Source: Endozoicomonas sp965199185
GTDB lineage: Bacteria > Pseudomonadota > Gammaproteobacteria > Pseudomonadales > Endozoicomonadaceae
Reading direction: 5' to 3'
NCBI GenBank assembly: GCA_965199185.1
Contig: CBDAQW010000039.1
Coordinates: forward strand, 62,001-126,000
Length of the DNA: 64,000 nucleotides
Shown: piece after piece, positions 52,396 to 60,663 of the stretch
Numbering within the stretch: position 1 is the stretch's first letter
Layout: each line of letters starts with the position of its first letter
Notes under the pieces: generated by a model
What the model was told of the DNA's origin: nothing
The model's database searches: none
The model's input: only the letters and a program-made list of their open reading frames with translations
Program-made: the position numbers and the translations under genes

Positions 52396-53061
52396 TTATA
52401 AAGGGAAGTAAGGGCTATTAAAGAAGCGGGTCAGCCAACCGGCCTCATTGGCACTGGCAAGTGGCCCTGTACCAGAATACACAATACGGGCATTAGCCAA
52501 ACGCTGGGATGAGACTGAGTTGTCAGGCGCAATGTCTTCCGGACGCAAGATACCGGAAATACGGATATATTCATCCCCCTGGTTAAGCTTGATCCACTTT
52601 TCGCCGCGGACACTCAACGTCCCATTCGATAGCACACCAATAACAGACACGGTAATTGCACCGCTCAGTCTGTTTTTCTGAGAGCTGGAACTGCTACCCG
52701 AGAAGTCCCGATTGAGTTCCGCTGAAAGATCTTTACCCGGATTGCCCAGAATGATAGGGATCGGCAAAGCGATCGAGGCATCTTTATCAAAATCAGTGCC
52801 GGAAGATTTACTGGACGTGGTGCTTTCATTTAATTGAACCGTGAGTATATCCCCTTGCCGATACGCCATGCGATCTTCAAAAAGACTATTGCTATAACTG
52901 GTATTAAACAGACTGCCATCCACCACTTGTTGGGGCTGAGGCTCTGGCAAGGGCGGCGGCGCCCAGCTCTGATCGGCACTTTCCGGTACTTTTGGCTGAC
53001 CGGCACAACCCGTCAGAAAAGCAGAGACCAGTACAGGCAATAAAACACGTTTCACCGGCAC
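52396..53061 (-). CDS. flgH: Flagellar L-ring lipoprotein FlgH
   Basis: An outer-membrane L-ring protein of 221 residues with a lipobox (SAFLTGC, Cys near 19), the SLF landmark (DGSLFN), DILTVQLNESTTSSKSS, and a C-terminal GTLSVRGEKWIKLNQG segment. GTG start; a second GTG two codons in has better spacing to AGGAG. Confidence 0.94.
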   Translation of the reverse strand: MPVKRVLLPVLVSAFLTGCAGQPKVPESADQSWAPPPLPEPQPQQVVDGSLFNTSYSNSLFEDRMAYRQGDILTVQLNESTTSSKSSGTDFDKDASIALPIPIILGNPGKDLSAELNRDFSGSSSSSQKNRLSGAITVSVIGVLSNGTLSVRGEKWIKLNQGDEYIRISGILRPEDIAPDNSVSSQRLANARIVYSGTGPLASANEAGWLTRFFNSPYFPL

Positions 53062-53068
53062 TTACTCC

Positions 53069-53854
53069 TTATAATGTCTGATTAGCAAACTGCAGCATCT
53101 CATCAGCAGCAGAGATCACCTTGGCGTTCATTTCATAACCCCGCTGGGCGGTGATCATATTGACCATTTCTTCGACCATATTGACGTTGGACGCTTCCAG
53201 CGTATACTGCTTGACCTCACCAACCCCATCCTGGCCCGGAACCGACTCAACCGGCTGACCAGATGATGCGGTTTCGGCATACAGGTTGGCTCCCATGGCA
53301 GCAAGACCGGCTGGGTTAACAAAGTTACTCAGGGTAATCTGACCCAGCTGCTGAGGCTCTGCCTCTCCGGCAACGGTCGCCGAGACAATACCGTCAGCCC
53401 CCACCGTGAGGCTCAACGCATCCACCGGAATTTCAATTTGCGGCTCTAATGGATAGCCATTGGCCGTGACCATCTGACCATCTGCATTTAGGTGGAACTG
53501 CCCATTACGGGTATAGGCTGGCGTTCCATCGGCTTGCAACACCTGGAAGAAACCTTCCCCCTCAATCGCCAGATCAAGCTGGTCCGAAGTGGTCTGGTAA
53601 GAGCCGGTAGTGAACACTTTTTGCGTTCCTGCAACTCTTACACCGGTACCCATTTGAATACCGTTGGGAATTTCATTGCCATCCGCGTTCTCGGCACCCG
53701 GCTGACGCTGAACCTGATAAAACAGATCTTCAAATACGACCCGGTCACGTTTAAAACCAACGGTATTGACGTTCGCCAGGTTGTTAGAAATGACACTCAG
53801 CTGTTTATCCTGAGCAGTAAGTCCGGTCTGACCGGTCCACAATGCAGACAACAT
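53069..53854 (-). CDS. flgG: Flagellar distal rod protein FlgG
   Basis: 261 residues, N-terminal SALWTGQTGLTAQDKQLSVI-type rod motif with NNLANVNTVGFKRDR, and C-terminal LEASNVNMVEEMVNMITAQR. Forms the distal rod. A REP-like pair of hairpins separates it from flgF. Confidence 0.96.
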   Translation of the reverse strand: MLSALWTGQTGLTAQDKQLSVISNNLANVNTVGFKRDRVVFEDLFYQVQRQPGAENADGNEIPNGIQMGTGVRVAGTQKVFTTGSYQTTSDQLDLAIEGEGFFQVLQADGTPAYTRNGQFHLNADGQMVTANGYPLEPQIEIPVDALSLTVGADGIVSATVAGEAEPQQLGQITLSNFVNPAGLAAMGANLYAETASSGQPVESVPGQDGVGEVKQYTLEASNVNMVEEMVNMITAQRGYEMNAKVISAADEMLQFANQTL

Positions 53855-53869
53855 TTGTTTATTCCTCGT

Positions 53870-54004
53870 AGGTCGGCTTCCGCGAAGCCGACAACCAATT
53901 CAACGGATTGGTAACGCTTTTTATACTCACACCGCCCAAAAAAATGCACGGCCTTCTAATTTTTTGCACCACCGGCGCATTGCCGGCTTCACGGAAGCCG
54001 ACCT
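53870..54004. repeat. Pair of inverted REP-like hairpins between flgF and flgG
   Basis: The left unit (53870-53892) contains GTCGGCTTC-CGC-GAAGCCGAC, a perfect 9-bp stem. The right unit (53982-54004) is its near reverse complement (two differences) and also a hairpin. They flank 89 bp without a gene. Arrangement is like a BIME. It may affect mRNA stability between two rod genes. Confidence 0.7.
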
Positions 54005-54007
54005 GTG

Positions 54008-54745
54008 TTAGTCACGTAGCAGGGTGTCCCCGGCCTGGGCAATGGTTTCGGCGGACTGCATCATTTTCAGCTGCATTTCAAAGCCACGACTAGCCGTCAT
54101 CAAGGAGACCATCTCCGACACACCATTAACATTACTGCCCTCAAGGTAACCGGAAACCACAGACACACCGGGATCCACTTCAGCGGGTTCATCGCTGGTC
54201 AGATGAAACAGCCCATCCTCCCCTTTAATCAGCTGATCTGCAGGGGGGTTCACCAGTTTAAGGTTGCCGACCACCAGAATCTGATCCGGATCAGCCCCAT
54301 TCGGCAGAACCGACACCATACCGTTATCCGCTACGACCACTTCCTGATAATCCGGCACGGTGACAGGCCCTCCATCACCAGACACCATCATGCCGTTAGC
54401 TGCACGCAAGACACCGGCACCATCGACATGAAAATTACCAGCCCGGCTATAGGTTTCATTGCCCTGATCATCAATCAGGGTAAACCAGCCTTCTCCCTGA
54501 ATCGCCAGATCAAAACTGCGACCTGTCTGACTCAGAGCGCCCCCGGACGTATCGGTCCACTGCTCCCCGATCCGGGTATGCACCCTTGAGCTGTAACCAT
54601 TACCATCAACCGCCTGGGCAAAGGCATTATTAAAATCAGCCTTGAAACCGGTGGTATTGATGTTCGCCAGATTGTTAGCCCGCACCTGCTGGGTATCCAT
54701 CATACGGCTGGCTCCGCTCATGGCGGTATAAAGCAGCTTATCCAT
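54008..54745 (-). CDS. flgF: Flagellar proximal rod protein FlgF
   Basis: 245 residues starting MDKLLYTAMSGASRMMDTQQ, with NNLANINTTGFKADF and the C-terminal LEGSNVNGVSEMVSLMTASR rod/hook motif. Proximal rod subunit. Confidence 0.95.
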   Translation of the reverse strand: MDKLLYTAMSGASRMMDTQQVRANNLANINTTGFKADFNNAFAQAVDGNGYSSRVHTRIGEQWTDTSGGALSQTGRSFDLAIQGEGWFTLIDDQGNETYSRAGNFHVDGAGVLRAANGMMVSGDGGPVTVPDYQEVVVADNGMVSVLPNGADPDQILVVGNLKLVNPPADQLIKGEDGLFHLTSDEPAEVDPGVSVVSGYLEGSNVNGVSEMVSLMTASRGFEMQLKMMQSAETIAQAGDTLLRD

Positions 54746-54759
54746 ATAGCAACCGCCTC

Positions 54760-56070
54760 TTAGAAGGTGTTAAGCAGGTATTGAGTGTTTTCATCAAAGG
54801 TCGAGATGGTTTTGGTGTTGGCCTGATAAGCACTCTGAGCCACAATCATATCCACCAACTCAGCACTCATATCCACGTTGGAGCTTTCCAGCGCACCACC
54901 GGTGATGCCACCATTAGTACCGGTATTAGGCAAACCTACGATGGCCTCACCAGACTCAGGGGTTTCCTGCCAACTGGTGTTACCGGCTGACTCAATCTGG
55001 GATACCGCAGGAAAGGTTGCCAGCGCTACAAAACCCTGAACCTCACTCTCGCCATTGGAATAAGTAGCAACAATAGCCCCGGCATCAGAAATACTGACAC
55101 CATAGAACTTACCAGCAGGATAACCATCCTGAGCGTTTTTAGAAACCGCGAAGTCGTTGCCGTACTGACTCATGGAAGACACATCCAGAGCCAGTTGCAT
55201 CGAAGCAGTGCCATTGTTGAAATCCAACGGAATATTGAATTGACCGGAATACGTGTGATCTCCGGAAATGGAATCAGAACTGGCCTTCAAGGCGCCATTC
55301 GCATTAAATTCCATCGTCACCGAATACGGTTTCGGCTCACTGAACGTTGGGTTGCCATCTTTGCCAAGTACAGGGTTACCATCCTTATCGACGATCGGTT
55401 CCCCCCCCTTATCAGCCAGGATCGTTTCACCATTGGCTTCGTAACGCACTTCCCATGTATTGGTGTCCGTCTTCATGTAATAGGCAGTCAGTTGCTGCTC
55501 ATTACCCTGGCTATCATATACCGTCGTTGTTGTCGTACTGTGATAGGTATCTGGTTTGGAAGGATCGAATCTGCCTGCATCCACTGTGTCTTTGCGGGAA
55601 TCGAGATTAGCCGTCAGTTGCGCACTGTCCGTCTGGTGAGCGGGTAAATCAGACGTATTGACCGGCAGCGGCTCTAGCTGTCCTTCAATAACATTGCCAT
55701 TTTCATCAACCGCATACCCCATCAGAAATTGCCCCTGATCGTTCACCATAAAGCCATTTTTGTCGGTATCAAAACTGCCGGCGCGAGTGTAATAGTCCTG
55801 ACCATTGACATCCTGCATGATGAAAAAACCACCGCCATCAATGGCCAGATCGGTTTTGCTGGAGGTATAAACCAAAGTGCCCTGGGCAAAATTGGTATCG
55901 ATATCCGATACATAAACACCACCACTACCACTGGTAGCCGAATACACATCGGCAAACTGTACGTCCATGGTCTTATAGCCCGTGGTGTTGGCATTAGCGA
56001 TATTGTTAGAAATGATATTCAAATCCTGACTGGCCGCCTGCAGACCGCTGACACCGGTATTCATAGACAT
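54760..56070 (-). CDS. flgE: Flagellar hook protein FlgE
   Basis: 436 residues, N-terminal SGLQAASQDLNIISNNIANA and C-terminal LESSNVDMSAELVDMIVAQS, with a surface domain between. A short internal repeat (DKDGNPVLGKDGNPT) near residue 225 looks like a local duplication. Forms the hook. Confidence 0.96.
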   Translation of the reverse strand: MSMNTGVSGLQAASQDLNIISNNIANANTTGYKTMDVQFADVYSATSGSGGVYVSDIDTNFAQGTLVYTSSKTDLAIDGGGFFIMQDVNGQDYYTRAGSFDTDKNGFMVNDQGQFLMGYAVDENGNVIEGQLEPLPVNTSDLPAHQTDSAQLTANLDSRKDTVDAGRFDPSKPDTYHSTTTTTVYDSQGNEQQLTAYYMKTDTNTWEVRYEANGETILADKGGEPIVDKDGNPVLGKDGNPTFSEPKPYSVTMEFNANGALKASSDSISGDHTYSGQFNIPLDFNNGTASMQLALDVSSMSQYGNDFAVSKNAQDGYPAGKFYGVSISDAGAIVATYSNGESEVQGFVALATFPAVSQIESAGNTSWQETPESGEAIVGLPNTGTNGGITGGALESSNVDMSAELVDMIVAQSAYQANTKTISTFDENTQYLLNTF

Positions 56071-56103
56071 ATCAGATACTCCTAAATTCTTTTTTCAATA
56101 TTT

Positions 56104-57030
56104 TTAAAGCGAACGAAACAAAGCAGAACGCCGGGTCACCGGTTTCTTTTTACTGGTTTTGATACTTTCTCTTAGCTCAAACAGCGGATTACTGGTCCAG
56201 GTTTCATCACCCCGTTTGACTTTTTTTAACTGCTGCTGAACCTGGCCGGCACTCATGCCCTCGGGAATCAGGCCTTGTTCGTGAGGTACATTGGCAGCCA
56301 ACTGCTGTTCAGCATGGGGTAATTCCTCAACGACAAAATCCCCTTCAAACTCAGTGACAGAAGTAATAGGCACAAGACCAATCCCATCCACATCCAGTAG
56401 GATTTCAGCACCGTTACCGGGAAAGACAATGCTTTTTACCGCACTGTGTTGCACGATAACCATTTCCAGTTCCTGGCTATCCACTTTGGCGTAGGCAAAC
56501 ATACGATAGGTGCCGTTTTTCACAGATTCATCCAGGTCATCCAGATCAAAAGCAATCTGCCCTTTCTCCTGCTCACCCATATCAAAGGAAGCAAGGGGAC
56601 GAACCGCACCCGGCTTTTCACCGTCGTGATAGATATCAATCCGCAGCTCATCGGTTTCATAATTAAGCAAGACCTCACCTTCAGGCTGACGACCACTTTC
56701 TACTTTGAATAAGTTCGCTACCACCATGACGCCTTTACCCACCAGGTTAGAGGCATAAAGACCCTGAGTGTCGTAAACCTGTTTGCGCAAAGCTTCCATG
56801 GACGCCACCAACTCTGCGTTCTGCTCCATCATGGTCAAATCAGACAACTGAGACACCATTTCAGCGTTACTCATAGGTTTGCTGGGATCCTGATACGCCA
56901 ACTGAGTCAGCAGCATTTTCATAAATGCATCAGCATCCATCTTGTTAACGGTTGGTTTTTCAGCTGAGTAACCGGTCTGGCTCAGAGTCAATGCCAGCAT
57001 CAGGATAAAAAGAGAAATTACATGTCGCAC
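56104..57030 (-). CDS. flgD: Flagellar hook-cap protein FlgD with N-terminal signal-like segment and C-terminal extension
   Basis: The FlgD core is clear (FMKMLLTQLAYQDPSKPMSN; SQLSDLTMMEQNAELVAS), and position between flgC and flgE fits. Unusually, the GTG start at 57030, backed by AAGGA nine bases upstream, gives a Sec-like signal (residues 3-22, ending TGYSA) before the core. FlgD is normally exported by the flagellar type III route without one. A start at an internal ATG (56940) would remove it but has no ribosome site. About 100 extra C-terminal residues, rich in charged residues, follow the hook-cap domain. Confidence 0.9.
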   Translation of the reverse strand: MRHVISLFILMLALTLSQTGYSAEKPTVNKMDADAFMKMLLTQLAYQDPSKPMSNAEMVSQLSDLTMMEQNAELVASMEALRKQVYDTQGLYASNLVGKGVMVVANLFKVESGRQPEGEVLLNYETDELRIDIYHDGEKPGAVRPLASFDMGEQEKGQIAFDLDDLDESVKNGTYRMFAYAKVDSQELEMVIVQHSAVKSIVFPGNGAEILLDVDGIGLVPITSVTEFEGDFVVEELPHAEQQLAANVPHEQGLIPEGMSAGQVQQQLKKVKRGDETWTSNPLFELRESIKTSKKKPVTRRSALFRSL

Positions 57031-57042
57031 GGAATCACGTCC

Positions 57043-57453
57043 TTATTGTCCCAGAGACAACAGTCGTTCTTGCATACGACGAGCGTTGTTCATTACTTCG
57101 ACGCTGGTCTGATAACTGCGGGTTGCACTCATCATATCCGCCATTTCTTCCACCAGATTTATATCAGGGTAGAAGACATAACCGTCCTGATTCGCCAGAG
57201 GGTTATCTGGCTCAAAACGCATCAGAGGCTCTGCCGTACTTTCCATCACCTCAGAAATAGATACTTTACTGCCAGCTGCATTCATTTCCTGATCCAGCAG
57301 CTCAGAAAAAACAGGGCGACGGGCTTTATAAGCCTGCTCCGGGGTTTCACCGACAGATTCAGCATTGGCCATATTACTGGCCACTGTATTCAAACGCAGA
57401 GTCTGTGCAGACAGACTGGAACCAGCGATATCGTAAATTCGGTTTAAAGACAC
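57043..57453 (-). CDS. flgC: Flagellar proximal rod protein FlgC
   Basis: 136 residues: IAGSSLSAQTLRLNTVASNM with NAESV, and the C-terminal INLVEEMADMMSATRSYQTS. Second gene of the flgB operon. Confidence 0.95.
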   Translation of the reverse strand: MSLNRIYDIAGSSLSAQTLRLNTVASNMANAESVGETPEQAYKARRPVFSELLDQEMNAAGSKVSISEVMESTAEPLMRFEPDNPLANQDGYVFYPDINLVEEMADMMSATRSYQTSVEVMNNARRMQERLLSLGQ

Positions 57454-57487
57454 AACTAATCCTCTTTAAATCTTCTTTTCATTTTCT

Positions 57488-57880
57488 CTATTGGCCAACA
57501 ATGGCTCGCTGGAGCCCTTTGAACTTCATATTAAGAAAAGTGAAGCTGGTCTCGAACTCCATCCGATTCTGCATAAAACCAGCCTGTTCAACCCCCAGGT
57601 CAACACTATTACCATCTGCCGATGGCTGACTGCCCTCCTTATCGACCATAGCGGCTTTAACGCCTTCACTACCCGGCAAAGTCAGGTGGTGAGGATTGGT
57701 TTTTTGCATGGTCAGCATGGCTTTCTGCTGCCCAAGCACACGATCAAATTCCAAATCCTTGGCCTGATATCCTGGCGTATCAACATTGGCAATATTGCCG
57801 GCCAGTATTTCCGCTCGCTCCGTGCGGTACTGTATAGTGTTGGGCAAAACGCCCAGGGCATTCTCAAAGGTTATGGACAT
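57488..57880 (-). CDS. flgB: Flagellar proximal rod protein FlgB
   Basis: 130 residues from the ATG at 57880 (MSITFENALGVLPNTI), with GNIANVDTPGYQAKDLEF. The frame is open 22 codons further upstream, but the family start fits 57880. First gene of the flgBCDEFGHIJ operon, with a sigma-54-like promoter upstream. Confidence 0.94.
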   Translation of the reverse strand: MSITFENALGVLPNTIQYRTERAEILAGNIANVDTPGYQAKDLEFDRVLGQQKAMLTMQKTNPHHLTLPGSEGVKAAMVDKEGSQPSADGNSVDLGVEQAGFMQNRMEFETSFTFLNMKFKGLQRAIVGQ

Positions 57881-57916
57881 GCTGAACTCGGTCGATAATA
57901 CACTTGGAATAATTAA

Positions 57917-57932
57917 TGCATATTCCATGCCA
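57917..57932 (-). promoter_or_regulatory. Sigma-54-like promoter upstream of flgB
   Basis: On the minus strand TGGCATGGAATATGCA has the hallmark GG-N10-GC spacing and close match to TGGCAC-N5-TTGCA. It lies about 37 bases before the flgB start. flgB operons of Vibrio and Pseudomonas are RpoN-dependent, which supports the call. The rest of the 317-bp flgA-flgB gap shows no gene. Confidence 0.6.
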
Positions 57933-58197
57933 TGTTTAAATTGCAACTAAATTTCCGCGACGAACCTCTCATTTCCAACATTTAAACACCAGAAAACGCC
58001 GATTATTTAGCCAACATAACTTCGGATCACCCCGATAGCCTTACGGAATTATGCTGTTAAGATAAAATCGCACTCAGGTCATCAAATGAATTAATATCAC
58101 GACTGACTGAGCCGCTTTAAAACTGTGAAAACAGACAGCGGAAATGATTTTCCCCTGTATTACCTCATCGATTACTGACCAGACTAACCCTTTTTTT

Positions 58198-58908
58198 ATG
58201 GTGAAAGCCCTCATACTGCAAATACTGATCTGGTTCGCCTTACCTGCCATAGCAGCAGGAGAGCCCGCCAATCTGGCTGAACGGGCAAAGCATCGACTGG
58301 AGCAGCACGCTCAAAAACTGATGACCACGGTTGCCGGGTCTCGATTCACCGTGCGCATCACGCCATTACCCAAAAAAATACAGAGTCGGTTCTGCGCCTT
58401 CCATCCGGTCATCAAATTACTGGATACCACTAGAGCCGGGCCACAGAGAATGCAGATAATCTGTAAGGGCACACCATACTGGTCCTTTTATATGAAGGGG
58501 CATATTGATATCTACGTTGATGTTCTGGTGAGCAGACGCCCATTCAACAAAGGCGACCAACCTCTGCCGGCCGACCTGATATTGCAGGAGAAAAATATCA
58601 GCCAGTTACGCAGAGGTTATGTCACTCAGTTTCAGCAACTGGACAATCTGGAAGTGGCCAGAAAAATAAAAGCAGGCGAGGTTATTACACCCTCCATGTT
58701 TAATGCGGAGCAGATCATCAAACGTAACGACAGAATTACTATCACGGCAAAAGGCGGGCATTCAGGACACAGAGGTTTCACCATCAGCATGCCTGGCAAA
58801 GCGTTAGAGAGCGGCACTGTTCAGCAGCAGATTCGGGTTCGCAACCTGTCCAGTGGGAAAATCATCCGGGCGAGAATCATTAGCAGCAGCGAAGTCATGG
58901 TGCAATAA
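58198..58908 (+). CDS. flgA: Flagellar P-ring assembly chaperone FlgA
   Basis: 236 residues with a signal peptide (VKALILQILIWFALPAIAAG) and a C-terminal SAF domain (LDNLEVARKIKAGEVITPSM; ITITAKGGH). Start at 58198 places the signal at the terminus; the frame is open 18 codons upstream. Divergent from flgB and followed by flgM-flgN. Confidence 0.92.
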   Translation: MVKALILQILIWFALPAIAAGEPANLAERAKHRLEQHAQKLMTTVAGSRFTVRITPLPKKIQSRFCAFHPVIKLLDTTRAGPQRMQIICKGTPYWSFYMKGHIDIYVDVLVSRRPFNKGDQPLPADLILQEKNISQLRRGYVTQFQQLDNLEVARKIKAGEVITPSMFNAEQIIKRNDRITITAKGGHSGHRGFTISMPGKALESGTVQQQIRVRNLSSGKIIRARIISSSEVMVQ

Positions 58909-59037
58909 ATCAAAAAATGTCTTTATTTTTGTGACACAGCTCTCAAAGCGGAAGCATTTCCGCTGAATGCTTTTAATTTTTCCGCTTGATTACCGTTTCC
59001 GGTATCATCCAGATCACCGAATTAAACAGTGTGTAAT

Positions 59038-59319
59038 ATGACCATTATTTCTTCCATCACTACTGCCCAGATCAACCGGATCAGCACGAGCAAAAAGAGC
59101 CAGAGCAACCATAAAGCCGTCACACAAGATCAGGTTGAAATCAGCAATAAGACAACACTGATGACTCAGGCTGAGGACATCGCCAAAAAAGCACCAGAGG
59201 TAGATGAGACAGCCGTAGCCAAAGCAAAGGAAGCTATAGAGAGTGGTGATTATAAAATCGATTACGACAAACTGGCACAGAAAATGCTTGATCTCGAATT
59301 TAATTTGTTTGATAGCTAA
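59038..59319 (+). CDS. flgM: Anti-sigma-28 factor FlgM
   Basis: 93 residues; the C-terminal sigma-28-binding region is clear (VAKAKEAIESGDYKIDYDKL then AQKMLDLE). It holds FliA inactive until exported after hook completion. flgN follows after 8 bp, as in the standard flgAMN order. Confidence 0.92.
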   Translation: MTIISSITTAQINRISTSKKSQSNHKAVTQDQVEISNKTTLMTQAEDIAKKAPEVDETAVAKAKEAIESGDYKIDYDKLAQKMLDLEFNLFDS

Positions 59320-59327
59320 TAACGTGC

Positions 59328-59792
59328 ATGACGTACTCAACTATTTTCGCCACCATTGAGCAAGAGCTGGATCTGTTTTCTGACCTGTTTGACTTGCTGG
59401 AATTGCAACAGCAGAACATCCTGAATCGCGACGGACAAAGCATGGATAAGACTGCCGGGAAAATCACCCGACTTCTTGAACAAGCCGCCAGCTACAAAAA
59501 TGATCGCTCTGCACAATTACAGCAGATCGGTCACAGTAATACACCAGAGGGCATGGAAAAGGTTTGCCGCAGTCATGGCAATCCTGACAATCAGGAAGAC
59601 TGGAAAGAGCTGGTTGAACTGGTGGAGCAGTGCAAGGCACTCAACCTGAAAAACGGTGAGCTGCTGAATATCCTGCAGGAGCACACCGATAAGCAGCTGG
59701 AAAGACTAAGCCGAAAGCAACCCAAAACCGGTTATTCCGCCAACGGTCAGAGTATGGCTGATCGGGAACCAACCCTCAGAGCACAAGCCTGA
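59328..59792 (+). CDS. flgN: Flagellar export chaperone FlgN
   Basis: 154 residues, mostly helical, with the FlgN pattern of leucine heptads (IEQELDLFSDLFDLLELQQQ) and a conserved C-terminal LKNGELLNILQ segment. It escorts FlgK and FlgL. The last 25 residues look disordered. Confidence 0.9.
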   Translation: MTYSTIFATIEQELDLFSDLFDLLELQQQNILNRDGQSMDKTAGKITRLLEQAASYKNDRSAQLQQIGHSNTPEGMEKVCRSHGNPDNQEDWKELVELVEQCKALNLKNGELLNILQEHTDKQLERLSRKQPKTGYSANGQSMADREPTLRAQA

Positions 59793-59793
59793 T

Positions 59794-60002
59794 ATTGAAC
59801 CTAAATTCAGCCGTTGGATGTGGATTTTCTGGAAAGTTTCAGTGTTCTCAGCAAGGCGCGTCATGCAGCCAATGGCCGTAGCCCATGGCAAATGGCGCAA
59901 CGCAGTGGAGGGCACTGAAATTTTTCAGAAAACCACAGGGCGTTCTACCCACTCACTCAAATAGAGAAATTTAAGCGTCCAGCTGCTGAATTTAGGTTGA
60001 AT
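59794..60002. repeat. 209-bp palindromic element between flgN and fliJ
   Basis: End repeats ATTGAACCTAAATTCAGC and (reverse complement of right end) ATTCAACCTAAATTCAGC match 17/18. Inside, GATTTTCTGGAAAGTTTCAGTG pairs imperfectly with CACTGAAATTTTTCAGAAAACC. No open frame of note. A MITE-like non-autonomous element of a different family from the 181-bp repeat that follows it. Confidence 0.65.
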
Positions 60003-60019
60003 CAGGCTTTTTCAACGCT

Positions 60020-60200
60020 ACCCGATGTGTGACTTTTATCTCGTAGGTTGCCAATCCATGACTTATGGGTTCTGTACACTCCCCGTACAGAATGACAGCT
60101 GGTAGAGGTTTTGTGCACTCTGCTGTCATCCCGTACAGGGACTGTACGGGATCCACGTGGCATGGATAGCCATGTTGAAATTAAAAGTCACACATCGGGT
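60020..60200. repeat. 181-bp palindromic mobile repeat, copy 3, with 6-bp target duplication
   Basis: The ends are perfect inverted repeats, ACCCGATGTGTGACTTTTA and TAAAAGTCACACATCGGGT. The element is flanked by the direct repeat AACGCT (60014-60019 and 60201-60206), which indicates insertion by transposition. Two internal hairpins (TTCTGTAC/GTACAGAA and ATCCCGTACAG/CTGTACGGGAT) are shared with the copy at 12822. With the element before it, it fills the 439-bp flgN-fliJ gap. Confidence 0.85.
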
Positions 60201-60231
60201 AACGCTATAAAAATGAACCGCTAGCTAAAAG

Positions 60232-60663
60232 TCACCAGCCTTCACTGAAGAATAACCGGGATGACATTTCATCAGAAAGCTTTTGGTCGGCTTTATCGGC
60301 TTTACGGTTCAGCACCTGCTGATGGCTTTCCAATAATTGCTCTGCCGTGCGCACCTGACGCTTTTCCACAATCACTTTTTCGCGAACCGATCGGCACTGC
60401 ACCTGCTGCACAGCCACCTGCTGACGCTGATGGCGGACCGCCTTGTCCACGGAGTGCACCATCATTTGGGCACTATTCAGCATCAAGCCATTACTTTCCC
60501 GCCCAGCATCCCAGGCGTAGGTTTGCTGGTAATGCTCCAGCTGCTCAAGGCGATGCTCTTCCTGCTGCAGCTTGAACTGCTCCTTGCTCAAGTGTTCGAC
60601 GACCTGCTGATACTGCATCTCCCTTAACATCAACAATTTATTTAATAATCGTCTGCGCTTCAT
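60232..60663 (-). CDS. fliJ: Flagellar export protein FliJ
   Basis: A 143-residue charged coiled-coil protein (LNKLLMLREMQYQQVVEHLS; EQFKLQQEEHRLEQLE) in the FliJ position behind fliI, overlapping it by four bases. FliJ links the FliI ATPase to the export gate. Confidence 0.88.
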   Translation of the reverse strand: MKRRRLLNKLLMLREMQYQQVVEHLSKEQFKLQQEEHRLEQLEHYQQTYAWDAGRESNGLMLNSAQMMVHSVDKAVRHQRQQVAVQQVQCRSVREKVIVEKRQVRTAEQLLESHQQVLNRKADKADQKLSDEMSSRLFFSEGW

